From JAWKOK01 sp963765875 (GTDB taxonomy: Bacteria; Chloroflexota; Anaerolineae; Caldilineales; Caldilineaceae): 64,000 nucleotides of DNA. Each line of letters starts with the position of its first letter. Position 1 is the first letter of the stretch. The notes beneath the pieces are model-generated. The model did not search any database. It worked only from the letters and a program-made list of their open reading frames with translations, and was not told where the DNA came from. This document shows positions 18,932 to 26,035 of the stretch, one piece after another. The translations under genes and the position numbers were made by a program. The stretch spans positions 124,001 through 188,000 of the forward strand of contig CAVXYK010000029.1 of NCBI GenBank assembly GCA_963765875.1, in the 5' to 3' direction.

Positions 18932-18957
18932 GGGTGCTGCGATTTCCTGCAACACCC
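18932..18957. promoter_or_regulatory. Inverted repeat upstream of WYL-cas3, candidate operator
   Basis: GGGTGCTGC (18932-18940), 8 bases, GCAACACCC (18949-18957), in the 88-base gap between the small regulator and WYL-cas3. The half-site resembles the TGTTGC of the palindrome at 19245-19263, so one regulator may bind both. Confidence 0.45.
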
Positions 18958-18969
18958 CGTGAAATTGGC

Positions 18970-19179
18970 CTATTTCCGTCGGCCGAATGGCCAAAGACCG
19001 CCACGTTCATCCTGGCTGAAGAGGATACCGGCCTCTTCCATACCCGCCAGCCGATGGCCAATGGTCGATACCGCTACGTCCAGTTCTCTCGCCAACTCAG
19101 CCTGGGTTTTACCCGGATCGCTCTCGACTACCTGCGCCATTGTTTCATACTCATTCTTGCTCTTGCGCCAAATACCCAT
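18970..19179 (-). CDS. Small winged-helix DNA-binding regulator at the head of the cas operon
   Basis: A 69-aa protein starting MGIWRKSKNEYETMAQVVES. The ATG at 19179 is chosen because GGAGGTG lies just before it; the frame can be read from 19203 but without a ribosome site. The core DPGKTQAELARELDVAVSTIGHR is a clear helix-turn-helix, followed by a wing (LAGMEEAGILFSQDERGGLW). This matches short MarR/ArsR-like or replication-terminator-like winged helices. It is transcribed in the same direction as WYL-cas3, 88 bases upstream of it. Inverted repeats lie on both sides of the gene, so it probably controls itself and the cas operon. No cofactor-binding part is visible. Confidence 0.75.
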   Translation of the reverse strand: MGIWRKSKNEYETMAQVVESDPGKTQAELARELDVAVSTIGHRLAGMEEAGILFSQDERGGLWPFGRRK

Positions 19180-19183
19180 TTTG

Positions 19184-19241
19184 CACCTCCATGTTGGGAA
19201 CAATCGGACTCGTTGTCCGAACTATCCCCAGCATGGAGGTG
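19184..19241 (-). promoter_or_regulatory. 58-base nested hairpin over the ribosome site of the small regulator
   Basis: The arms 19184-19200 and 19225-19241 pair over 17 positions with one mismatch. Inside them is a second stem TCGGAC-TCGTT-GTCCGA (19204-19220). In the transcript the 3' arm contains GGAGGUG, the ribosome site of the gene starting at 19179, so the fold would hide it. It could also act as a DNA site, since each arm carries ATGGAGGTG. Confidence 0.55.
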
Positions 19242-19244
19242 ACA

Positions 19245-19263
19245 TGTTGCACCTACTGCAACA
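19245..19263. promoter_or_regulatory. TGTTGCA-N5-TGCAACA palindrome, candidate operator
   Basis: A perfect 7+7 inverted repeat with a 5-base centre, directly upstream of the hairpin and the small regulator gene. It has the size and symmetry of a winged-helix dimer site. A partial version stands before WYL-cas3 at 18932-18957. Confidence 0.5.
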
Positions 19264-19315
19264 CGCATAGATCAATTCCGAATACTCATCAAGTTCACCG
19301 GATTAGGCACAAGTC

Positions 19316-19416
19316 CATTCAAATAAGCCGGGATGACCGTTCAGTAGGCACGCCCACGTGCCGGTCGCTCCCGTGTAGAGCCGCAAGTGGGCGTGCTCAC
19401 TGGACGTTATTTGAAT
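19316..19416. repeat. Inverted-repeat element with nested stems
   Basis: Outer arms ATTCAAATAA / TTATTTGAAT and an inner pair GCACGCCCAC / GTGGGCGTGC, about 100 bp in all. No second copy of the whole was seen in the window. The build resembles the other small elements here. Confidence 0.5.
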
Positions 19417-19426
19417 TGTCTTGGGA

Positions 19427-19588
19427 TTAGGCAGGCTCAAGCGAATGAAGCAGCAATCCGCTCCATTCCAAATCTGCTGTAGTATTGCTCCTCCAATAAC
19501 AAACCACGCACTCCGGCAATCGCCGGGTGCGTGGGTCAAGAACATTTCCGTTGGCCAGAAACTCAAACCTCGCGCGGGAGATACGCAT
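19427..19588 (-). CDS. Possible 53-aa protein, doubtful
   Basis: The frame starts MRISRARFEFLANGNVLDPR and contains a CVVC pair. There is only a weak AAAGGG upstream. No family is recognised. It lies between two repeat elements and may be chance. Confidence 0.2.
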   Translation of the reverse strand: MRISRARFEFLANGNVLDPRTRRLPECVVCYWRSNTTADLEWSGLLLHSLEPA

Positions 19589-19730
19589 GATCACCCTTTC
19601 GGGGTGTGTGGAGCGGACACTCGACGGCGGCGGCAGTGCTGTGCCGGTCAAGTCTGTGGTGCTATGGATTCAGTATAGTTCTCCTCAAAAAAGGCGTCAA
19701 TCAGGATTCCAGCGTTGGAGGGTTGTGACC

Positions 19731-19847
19731 CTCTGAACGATTGTGGGCTGGACAACCCGACCTCCGGGAGGTGTCTGAGAAACCTCTGGCTCGTACACCG
19801 TTTGTGGGCACCTCCCGGAGGTCTAGCCCCACAATTCTTCAGAGAAC
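19731..19847. repeat. CCTCCGGGAGG element, family 2, copy 1
   Basis: Outer arms CTCTGAA...ATTGTGGG and CCCCACAAT...TTCAGAG enclose two palindromes of the type ACCTCCGGGAGGT, one on each side of a variable centre. The closest relative is at 35272-35399, with others at 34146-34262 and 51855-52010. Confidence 0.75.
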
Positions 19848-19863
19848 CAGGGTTGTTTGGCGA

Positions 19864-19892
19864 TTGACACACATGTTGATGCGCCATATAAT
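19864..19892 (+). promoter_or_regulatory. Consensus sigma-70 promoter of the DUF433/DUF5615 operon
   Basis: TTGACA (19864-19869), exactly 17 bases, TATAAT (19887-19892): a perfect consensus match 40 bases before the ATG of the antitoxin-like gene. Such a strong promoter suggests control by a repressor, probably the operon's own antitoxin. Confidence 0.75.
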
Positions 19893-19931
19893 ATCGCATG
19901 AGACATCACAAATTGTTCGAGCGAGGCAAAC

Positions 19932-20321
19932 ATGGCACGATATCCCCTAAACCTACCTCAGCAGCTCAAACAGGATGCAGAGACCTGGGCTGGGAAACAG
20001 GGCATCTCCCTCAACAAATTTATCCTCTGGGCGACAGCAGAGAAAGTCGGTTCGCTGAACCAACAGCTTGACGATCCTGCATTTCCGCAGATCACCTACC
20101 GCCGAGGCGCAAGCGGTATTCCCACGCCGATTCTGAGAGGCACAGGGCTACGTGTGCAAGCGGTGGCCATCGCCCATGAACGGTGGGGCATGCAGCCTGC
20201 CGAAATCGCTGACGAGTACGGGCTTACGCAACGCCAGATCAAAGAAGCGCTGGCCTTCTTTGACGCGCATCGCGCAGAAATCGAAATGCACATAGCCGGA
20301 GAGCAGCGGCTGAGCGGCTGA
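19932..20321 (+). CDS. DUF433 antitoxin-like protein with an N-terminal ribbon-helix-helix-like segment
   Basis: A 129-aa protein. Residues 1-40 (YPLNLPQQLKQDAETWAGKQ, GISLNKFILWATAEKV) look like the CopG/HicB-type segment used to bind DNA. Residues about 55-115 (GIPTPILRGTGLRVQAVAIA, WGMQPAEIADEYGLTQRQIK) are a DUF433 domain, a winged-helix-like fold common in antitoxins. It lies 12 bases before a DUF5615 gene, the usual partner. The consensus promoter at 19864-19892 drives the pair. It probably neutralises the toxin and represses the operon. Confidence 0.8.
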   Translation: MARYPLNLPQQLKQDAETWAGKQGISLNKFILWATAEKVGSLNQQLDDPAFPQITYRRGASGIPTPILRGTGLRVQAVAIAHERWGMQPAEIADEYGLTQRQIKEALAFFDAHRAEIEMHIAGEQRLSG

Positions 20322-20333
20322 ACGGTTGAACAG

Positions 20334-20687
20334 ATGGCAATCCCCCGGCTACACCTCGATGCAGACGTTTCCTATCGCACCCTGCACATGGCCTTGAATG
20401 AACGAGGCCATGATGTAACGCGCACGCCATGTGAGTGGATGCCCATGGATGCCGATGATGAACAGCAGTTGCTGGAGGCCGGCGCACGTGGGCGTTGTAT
20501 CATGACGTTCAACATCGGCGATTTCATGCGCCTGGCGAAGACACACCCTGACCATGGCGGCATCGTGCTGGCTCAGCAGGTGGACTGGTCGCTCGCATCG
20601 CTAATTTCTGCGCTGGACAACTTGTTGACACAGACTGACGCTGCGGATTGGCCCGGTCAAGTGCGTTGGCTCACCGAGTGGAAATAG
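20334..20687 (+). CDS. DUF5615 PIN-like toxin
   Basis: A 117-aa protein of the DUF5615/Mut7-C-like PIN group, usually the toxin partner of DUF433 proteins. Typical parts are LHLDADVSYRTLHMALNERG (acidic pair near the start), GHDVTRTPCEW, DDEQQLLEAGARGRCIMTFN (the 'TFN' strand) and the segment IGDFMRLAKTHPDHGGIVLA. It is expected to be an RNase. The gene is intact. Its stop is 9 bases from the stop of the convergent LarA-like gene. Confidence 0.8.
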   Translation: MAIPRLHLDADVSYRTLHMALNERGHDVTRTPCEWMPMDADDEQQLLEAGARGRCIMTFNIGDFMRLAKTHPDHGGIVLAQQVDWSLASLISALDNLLTQTDAADWPGQVRWLTEWK

Positions 20688-20696
20688 AGCTTCCTC

Positions 20697-22007
20697 CTAC
20701 CCCAACACCCAAGGCCCCACCATATTCCCATCCTCATCAAAAGCCAGCGGCACTTCGACGGCAATGGTCAAGCGCGGGTGAGCTTCAATGGTCGCGCGCA
20801 GGCTGGGGCTGGCATAGAAGCGATCCAGGGTCAGTGTGTCGCGGATGAAGACCATGGCGGCCTCGTCCTGGGGCACGGCGCAGCAGCGCAGCGAGACGTT
20901 GAGCGCCTGCCGGTCGTTGGGCATCGTAAGGGGCAGCGCAGCCCGGTACATGCCGAAGATGCCCGAGGTGACGGCGTTCATGTAGGTGGCCTGCCAGTCG
21001 ATCTTCTCGGCCACGCGTGCCGTGGTCACGTTGGCCAGGCCCAGGCCCGAGGCATTGCCGTGGGTCTCTTCGGTGAAGTCAAGCACCGTGATCACGGCCA
21101 CATCGACCTTGCCGAAGGCCTCAGGCTGGCGCGGGATCATCAGGCGTGAGACGATGTTGGTGTCCATGCCCGTGCCGCTGATGTTCTTGCCAAGGTCGCG
21201 CACGACCAGGACGTCGACGGCGTCGAAGGGCAGCCCGGCCAGCAGATCCTTGGCCTCCTGCAAGAGGTCCGCCTCGGGTTGCAGGCCGACCTGCTTGTCG
21301 GTCAGGCCGACGATCTTGGCGGTGTCGTCATAGGCGTTCTCGATGGGACAGATGGCTCCTGCGAAATTGCTGTGGGTCTCGTAGACTCGGGCCGCCGGCG
21401 CCAGATATTTCTGGAAGTTGGCCCCGCCGCCGGAGTGCATCTGCGCGGCGCCGAACTGCTTGCCCAGGCCGATAACACACATTTTCGACGGGCCACTCTC
21501 CAGGTGCGAGCGGAAGTCGGTGTGGGGTTTGATGCGGCTGACCAGAATGGCGTGGTCTGCGGCCATCGAGTCCTTGCCCTGGTAGAGGGGCGGCCCGTTC
21601 TCGATGCGGCCGATCTGCTCGACCTCCATGGTGGCGCGCACCTCTGCGCCCACGCTCTCTTCGGTGACGCCCAGGAAGGCGAGCATCTCCTTTTGGCCTT
21701 CGGCCGTGGCCCCGCCATGGCTGCCCATGGCCGGCATCACGAAGGGCTTCATGCCCGCCGCGCGCAGCCCGTCCACCGTCGCCTTGACAATGGCCGGCAG
21801 GTTGGCAATGCCCCGGCTGCCCGCGCCCACAGCCACTGTATCGCCAGGGGTCATGCGATCGAGAATGCCGCTTTCATTCAGCGCGGCGATTGTCGCTGCC
21901 GCGATGTCGTTCACCTTGGGCGCATCAAAACGCTGCTCCACTTCGAGTAGCGTGGACGGTAAATTGGCGGGGAAGTCGAGTTGGGAAATTTGGGATAGTA
22001 GGTTCAT
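20697..22007 (-). CDS. LarA-like (DUF2088) protein
   Basis: A 436-aa relative of nickel-dependent lactate racemase. The start is ATG 22007 (MNLLSQISQLDFPANLPSTL) with AGGAGA just upstream. Visible parts are AVGAGSRGIANLPAIVKATV, PAMGSHGGATAEGQ (His of the SHGG motif), SRIKPHTDFRSHLESGPSKM (His and Lys region that binds the Ni-pincer cofactor in LarA) and IGLGKQFGAAQMH. Such proteins racemise or epimerise 2-hydroxy acids. The neighbours suggest a sugar acid as substrate, but this is inferred. The reading frame has no stop upstream and runs on into the four-helix-bundle gene, so a 603-aa read-through product is possible. Confidence 0.8.
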   Translation of the reverse strand: MNLLSQISQLDFPANLPSTLLEVEQRFDAPKVNDIAAATIAALNESGILDRMTPGDTVAVGAGSRGIANLPAIVKATVDGLRAAGMKPFVMPAMGSHGGATAEGQKEMLAFLGVTEESVGAEVRATMEVEQIGRIENGPPLYQGKDSMAADHAILVSRIKPHTDFRSHLESGPSKMCVIGLGKQFGAAQMHSGGGANFQKYLAPAARVYETHSNFAGAICPIENAYDDTAKIVGLTDKQVGLQPEADLLQEAKDLLAGLPFDAVDVLVVRDLGKNISGTGMDTNIVSRLMIPRQPEAFGKVDVAVITVLDFTEETHGNASGLGLANVTTARVAEKIDWQATYMNAVTSGIFGMYRAALPLTMPNDRQALNVSLRCCAVPQDEAAMVFIRDTLTLDRFYASPSLRATIEAHPRLTIAVEVPLAFDEDGNMVGPWVLG

Positions 22008-22019
22008 GGGATCTCCTGT

Positions 22020-22508
22020 TAGCTGCTGCGTGCTACTTGCTGCTTGCTGCGTGATTGGTTTTGGTGTCTTGAAGTGGTTGGCGAGATACGAAACTGGTTC
22101 TTCGCGGATGTTGTGTTTGTGTTGGTCGGACAGCATGGCTAGGAGCAGGCGAATGATTCGGGTTAGGTTGTCACAACGGTGTTCAACGATGGCTGTACCC
22201 AGAATATGTCGTGCCCCGAAATACCAGGTGCGTGCTTCTCGGGCTGAACCGAGTGAATATTCGTAGAATCGAGCCCGGTCCTTCCCTGAGTTCTTGCCGT
22301 AGCCTTCGGCAATGTTGGCACCGATAGAACCGATAGCCCGGTAGAGCTGATCGGAAAGCGATCGAGTTCTCGTATCTCGGCTCAATTTGCTCACATCCGG
22401 CCAACTGATGTCGAGGGCAAAGAGTGCAAGTCGGTAAACCTGCAACCGCCAGAGCGGATCGCCGGTCAAATACGTTGGAACGGAAAGTTCCCACTCGGAG
22501 TAGTTCAT
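22020..22508 (-). CDS. Four-helix-bundle protein (S23 / 23S rRNA intervening-sequence protein family), no stop of its own
   Basis: ATG 22508 with a strong GGAGGTG site. The protein reads WRLQVYRLALFALDISWPDV, LSDQLYRAIGSIGANIAEGY (the family signature 'S.GANIAEGYG'), GKDRARFYEYSLGSAREART and TRIIRLLLAMLSDQ. This is the IVP/four-helix-bundle family known from 23S rRNA intervening sequences and related to the Avd accessory protein of retroelements; it may bind nucleic acid. After about 150 aa the frame enters the repeat-coded tail QQAASSTQQLTGDP and continues without a stop into the LarA-like gene. The gene lies between inverted repeats that also bound two non-coding elements nearby, so it may be cargo of, or needed for, a small mobile element. 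Confidence 0.8.
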
Positions 22509-22937
22509 CGCACCTCCAATCAGGGATGTGCTGCTTGCTGCTTGCTGCTTGCTGCTTGCTGCTTGCTGCTTGCTGCTTGCTGCTTGCTGCTTGCTGCTTG
22601 CTGCTTGCTGCTTGCTGCTTGCTGCTTGCTGCTTGCTGCTTGCTGCTTGCTGCTTGCTGCTTGCTGCTTGCTGCTTGCTGCTTGCTGCTTGCTGCTTGCT
22701 GCTTGCTGCTTGCTGCTTGCTGCTTGCTGCTTGCTGCTTGCTGCTTGCTGCTTGCTGCTTGCTGCTTGCTGCTTGCTGCTTGCTGCTTGCTGCTTGCTGC
22801 TTGTCTGCTGTGCTGCTTGCTGCTTGCTGCTTCTCGAATGAGGATAAGCCACAAGGAGGACTTGTCAACCCCGAGACTCTCCAAATGCGGCAGCCCAATC
22901 TGAGCGGAAACCTCACGCAGCAAGCAGCACGCAGCAG
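22023..22937. mobile_element. Putative element with conserved terminal repeats carrying the four-helix-bundle gene
   Basis: Left end 22023-22054 and right end 22913-22937 are inverted copies of the terminal repeat seen at 23666-23805 and 24887-25017 (ending CTTGCTGCGTGA / TCACGCAGCAAG). The left copy has one extra 7-bp unit. Inside are the four-helix-bundle gene and a 39-copy heptamer array. Mobility is an inference from the shared ends. Confidence 0.5.
22531..22803. repeat. Perfect 7-bp tandem repeat, (CTGCTTG) x 39
   Basis: Exactly 273 bp of uninterrupted CTGCTTG, followed by an imperfect tail to about 22832. All six frames are open through it; on the minus strand each reads a QQAASSK-type 7-residue repeat. 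It lies 22 bases upstream of the four-helix-bundle start codon. The unit matches part of the element's terminal repeat, from which it probably grew by slippage. Confidence 0.97.
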
Positions 22938-22938
22938 T

Positions 22939-23604
22939 CTACCCCTTCACCCTCTCCACAATCTCCCGCAACAACCCCTCAAAATTCTCCTGCGCCACCT
23001 CGAATGCCTCGTTGCTGATCACAAGCGGCGCGCCAAAGACGACGATCTCTGCGCCCATGTCCAGGGTATCGATGGCTTGCTCGATGCTGAGACCGCCTAC
23101 GGCCTGGACCGGGATGTCGACGGCGGCGAGGATGTCGGCCAGGTCATCGAGGGGGCTGAGGCCGGGGATCATATTGCGCTCGTCAAAGCCTGTGTGCACG
23201 ATGATGTAGTCGACGCCCAGATCCTGGGCTTGCTTGGCGCGGCCGGGCTTGTCCGGGCAGAGCATGACGTCGGCCATGACCTTGCCGCCATACTGCTTGG
23301 CCATCTTGACCTGCTCGATGATGGAGGCGTCGTGGGCCACACCCATGACGACCACCATGTCGGCCCCGGCCTTGAACATCATCTCGGCCTCCAGTCCGGC
23401 CCCGTCCATGGTCTTGAGATCAGCCACGATGGGCACGTCGGGAAACTCGGCGCGCATAACCTCGACACAGCGCAGCCCCTCGGCCAAGATGAGCGGCGTA
23501 CCCGCTTCCAGCCAGTCCACGCCGGCCCTCACCGCAGCCCGCGCCAGGTCCATGGCCTCATCAATAGAGGTCACGTCGATAGATACTTGAATAATTGGTT
23601 TCAT
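22939..23604 (-). CDS. HUMPS-family protein: 3-hexulose-6-phosphate synthase or 3-keto-L-gulonate-6-phosphate decarboxylase
   Basis: A 221-aa TIM barrel of the orotidine-5'-phosphate decarboxylase suprafamily. The signature is IVADLKTMDGAG (Asp62, Lys64, Asp67). Other matches are GVDWLEAGTPLILAEG, ADMVVVMGVAHDASI, DYIIVHTGFDERN and PVQAVGGLSIEQAID (phosphate site). The family either condenses formaldehyde with ribulose 5-phosphate or decarboxylates keto-gulonate 6-phosphate. No isomerase (hxlB) is adjacent, and the dehydrogenase and epimerase-like neighbours favour sugar-acid breakdown. ATG 23604 has an AAGGA site. The gene is intact and sits between two elements of the same repeat family. 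Confidence 0.85.
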   Translation of the reverse strand: MKPIIQVSIDVTSIDEAMDLARAAVRAGVDWLEAGTPLILAEGLRCVEVMRAEFPDVPIVADLKTMDGAGLEAEMMFKAGADMVVVMGVAHDASIIEQVKMAKQYGGKVMADVMLCPDKPGRAKQAQDLGVDYIIVHTGFDERNMIPGLSPLDDLADILAAVDIPVQAVGGLSIEQAIDTLDMGAEIVVFGAPLVISNEAFEVAQENFEGLLREIVERVKG

Positions 23605-23665
23605 GAGGAATCCTTTTTGTGTAGGTAGAGTAGATGGGATTGGTGGTCAGGGTTTGTGAAACTGG

Positions 23666-23805
23666 CTGCTGCGTGCTGCTTGCTGCGTGACAATTGGCAT
23701 GAACAACAGTCGAATCGATTGGAAACTGGTTGACAAGCCAAAACGATTCCAAGGACGAATTCGGATACTGCCCGAAGACCTCACGCAGCAAGCAGCACGC
23801 AGCAG
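23666..23805. mobile_element. 140-bp MITE-like element with perfect 25-bp terminal inverted repeats, copy 1
   Basis: The ends 23666-23690 and 23781-23805 are exact reverse complements. The 90-bp interior is alignable with the element at 24887-25017 (shared GATTGG, TTGTTGA and CGGATACT...CCGAA segments). It lies in the gap between the HUMPS gene and the dehydrogenase. Confidence 0.8.
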
Positions 23806-23812
23806 ATCCCTA

Positions 23813-24851
23813 CTACCTAATCACCAAAACCGACTTCACATTCTCCCCCTCCTCCATCTTGGAGAAGGCTTCTTCCCATTGGTCCAGCCCATAGACGCCG
23901 CCGATGACCGCGTCCATGTTGAGCTTGCCGTCGGCCATGAGGCGCAGGACGCGCTCCCAGGTGGCGTAGGTGTGGCTGAAACTGCCCTGCAGCGTGACCG
24001 CTTTTTGCACCAGCGGGTCCAGGCTGAAGTCCATCGGCTGTGGTCCCCAGCCGATCTTGGTGATGCGCCCGCCGGCCCGCACCATCTCCATGGACTGTTG
24101 CAGCGCCCGAGAGACGCCGGTGCAGTCGACCACCAGGTCGGCCCCGAAGCCGTCGCCCAGATCCTGAATCAACTCCATGGGATCCTGGCGCTGGATATTG
24201 ATGGCGTAGTCCGCGCCCAATTCGGCGGCGACCTCCAGCCGACGCTCGTCGACATCCGTACCGAGCACGATGATGGGCCCGGCCCCGCGCAGCTTGGCTA
24301 CCTGCAAGGCCATGATGCCGATGGGCCCCGGCCCCTGGATGACGGTCATGTCGCCCGGCTTGATCTCGGTCTTCTCCACCAGCGCGTTCATGGCCACGCA
24401 GACCGGTTCGGTGAGGGCGGCATGCTCAAAGGGCACATGCTCGGGGATGCGATGCAGAATCTGCGGACGTGCGGCCACGTACTCGGTCATGGATGCCGCC
24501 GATCAGCGCGCCGTAGCCCAGCCGGTGCGGGCAGAGATTGTACTCGCCACTGAGGCAATAGGTACACTGGCCGCAGACTGTGGCCGCAGTCTCGCAGGCC
24601 ACCCGGTCGCCTACTGAAAAGCCGGTCACGTTGGCCCCGACATCGACCACGGTCGCCGAAAATTCATGGCCGAGCACCAGCGGTAAGTTGATCTTCCAGC
24701 TCTGATGCTCGCGCCACATGTGTACATCGCTGCCGCAGACGCCCACCGCCTGCACCTTCAACAACACCTGGTCCGGCGACATCACCGGTTCAGCCACCTC
24801 CCGCACCTCCACGGCACGGTCTTCGTATGCGTATTTGACGACGGCTTGCAT
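23813..24851 (-). CDS. Zinc-dependent alcohol dehydrogenase (MDR, sorbitol/threonine dehydrogenase-like), one frameshift
   Basis: NAD(P)-dependent medium-chain dehydrogenase expected to oxidise a polyol or sugar-acid hydroxyl. It begins MQAVVKYAYEDRAVEVREVA. The catalytic zinc site is GVCGSDVHMWR with LVLGHEFSATV. The structural zinc lobe is CGQCTYCLSGEYNLCPHRLG (four Cys). Near 24492 a one-base shift joins GYGALIGG to SMTEYVAARPQILHRIPEHV. The Rossmann part then has TVIQGPGPIGIMALQVAKLR and the acidic cofactor residues in LGTDVDERRLEVA. Joined it is about 345 aa, the normal length. It lies in the same direction as the HUMPS gene and the isomerase-like gene. Confidence 0.88.
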
Positions 24852-24886
24852 GGGATAGATCCTTGGCTAATATTGGATGATTTGTT

Positions 24887-25017
24887 GTGCTGCTTGCTGC
24901 GTGATTTTTTTTAGACCTATGCTCAACGCGATTGGGAACTTGTTGATTGAACTAACTGATCCCAATCGCGAATCCGGATACTATCCGGAAAACTCACGCA
25001 GCAAGAAGCACGCAGCA
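24887..25017. mobile_element. MITE-like element with the same terminal repeat, copy 2
   Basis: Ends 24887-24904 and 24994-25017; the 18-bp shared arm has one mismatch. The interior resembles the 23666-23805 element. It sits between the dehydrogenase and the isomerase-like gene. Confidence 0.75.
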
Positions 25018-25041
25018 GATTCCCGCTCAGTATACCTTCCA

Positions 25042-25929
25042 TCAAAAATACTTGTCCCTCATCCCCTTCAAAAAGTCCACCGACTCCTTCATCTCGCCCA
25101 TGCCGTTCATGCCGTCTTCGATGCTGACCCAGCCGTCGTAGCCGGCGTCGGCGAGGAGGGAGAAGATGGTATCGTAGTCGTTGAGACCCTGGCCGGTGAT
25201 GCCATGCTGGAGCATGTCGGGATAGCCGATCATGCCGTCGGCCTGGAGCACGTCGTCCAGGGTGGAGCCTTCGGTCAGGTAGCGGTCGCTGGCGTGAACG
25301 CTGACGACGCGGTCGACCACGGCGCGCAGCAACGCGATGGGATCATCGCCGGCCACGATGGAGTTGGAGGGATCGTACTGGACGCCGAAATAGTCACGCT
25401 CGGGGATGGCGTCAAGCACCTTGAGGAAGACATCCATACGCTGGGCGAACTCGGGATAGAGCCAGTGTCCATCTTTGTAGTGGTTCTCCAGACCAAGAAT
25501 GATGTCATACTCACGCGCCACCGGCAGCAATTGCTCGATGCACTCCTTGACCCAGGCCACGCCTTGTTCGACGCTGACCTCAGGATAGCGCTGGCCGGTG
25601 AGCACGCGGCAGATGGCCTTTGGCCCACCCATGCGCCGGGTGACCGCGATCATCTCAGCCTCGTGGTCGACGGCCTGTTTGCGGGCATCGGCGTCCGGGT
25701 TGGTGAAGTCGGGTGAGCAGCACATCATGGGCATGGCGTAGCCAGCTCCGTGGATGGCATCGGCCACTGAATCGACATAGTCGTCGTCAATCTGCCAGAG
25801 AAAGCCTTCGTACATCTCCAGCCCCTCTGCGCCCAATGGCTCAGCCATCTTGATCCAATCAAAGACGCTCATAGTGCGGTCATAGGAGATGGCGTCGAGA
25901 TAGCACTTGGGAAATGCGGATATTTTCAT
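25042..25929 (-). CDS. Sugar phosphate isomerase/epimerase (xylose isomerase-like TIM barrel)
   Basis: A 295-aa AP-endonuclease-2/xylose-isomerase-like barrel. The start is ATG 25929 (MKISAFPKCYLDAISYDRTM); the longer frame to 26034 has no ribosome site. Visible parts are GAEGLEMYEGFLW, AMPMMCCSPDFTNPD, IILGLENHYKDGHWLY (metal-binding Glu), YFGVQYDPSNSIVAGDDP (Asp), VVSVHASDRYL (His) and YDGWVSIEDGMNG (Glu). The four metal ligands of the family are therefore present. It probably isomerises or epimerises the sugar handled by the neighbouring dehydrogenase and HUMPS protein. Confidence 0.8.
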   Translation of the reverse strand: MKISAFPKCYLDAISYDRTMSVFDWIKMAEPLGAEGLEMYEGFLWQIDDDYVDSVADAIHGAGYAMPMMCCSPDFTNPDADARKQAVDHEAEMIAVTRRMGGPKAICRVLTGQRYPEVSVEQGVAWVKECIEQLLPVAREYDIILGLENHYKDGHWLYPEFAQRMDVFLKVLDAIPERDYFGVQYDPSNSIVAGDDPIALLRAVVDRVVSVHASDRYLTEGSTLDDVLQADGMIGYPDMLQHGITGQGLNDYDTIFSLLADAGYDGWVSIEDGMNGMGEMKESVDFLKGMRDKYF

Positions 25930-26035
25930 GATTGTACTGATCCTCGTTGATCTTTCATTGTGGTTGCGACCATTTCTATTCTGCACCCGAACGACCCGAT
26001 TGGCAAGCATTTCAAAAATAGATAGCGCCTCCAAT

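Larger units (their letters stand above)
19264..19863. other. 600-base repeat-rich gap between the cas locus and the DUF433/DUF5615 module
   Basis: Contains an inverted-repeat element (19316-19416), a weak ORF (19427-19588) and a CCTCCGGGAGG element (19731-19847). Nothing else is recognised. Confidence 0.5.

Noticed and set aside
19864..20687. Treating the DUF433/DUF5615 pair as part of the cas operon
   Set aside because: It has its own consensus promoter, is on the opposite strand and is separated by two repeat elements.
22023..22937. Diversity-generating retroelement, because the four-helix-bundle protein resembles Avd
   Set aside because: No reverse transcriptase or template/variable repeat pair is found near it; the SUMF1-fold genes are over 12 kb away and show no matching repeat.
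22424..23628. Long plus-strand frames (up to 366 aa) rich in Leu/Ala/Cys
   Set aside because: They are products of the 7-bp repeat, open in all six frames, and then run antisense to the HUMPS gene.
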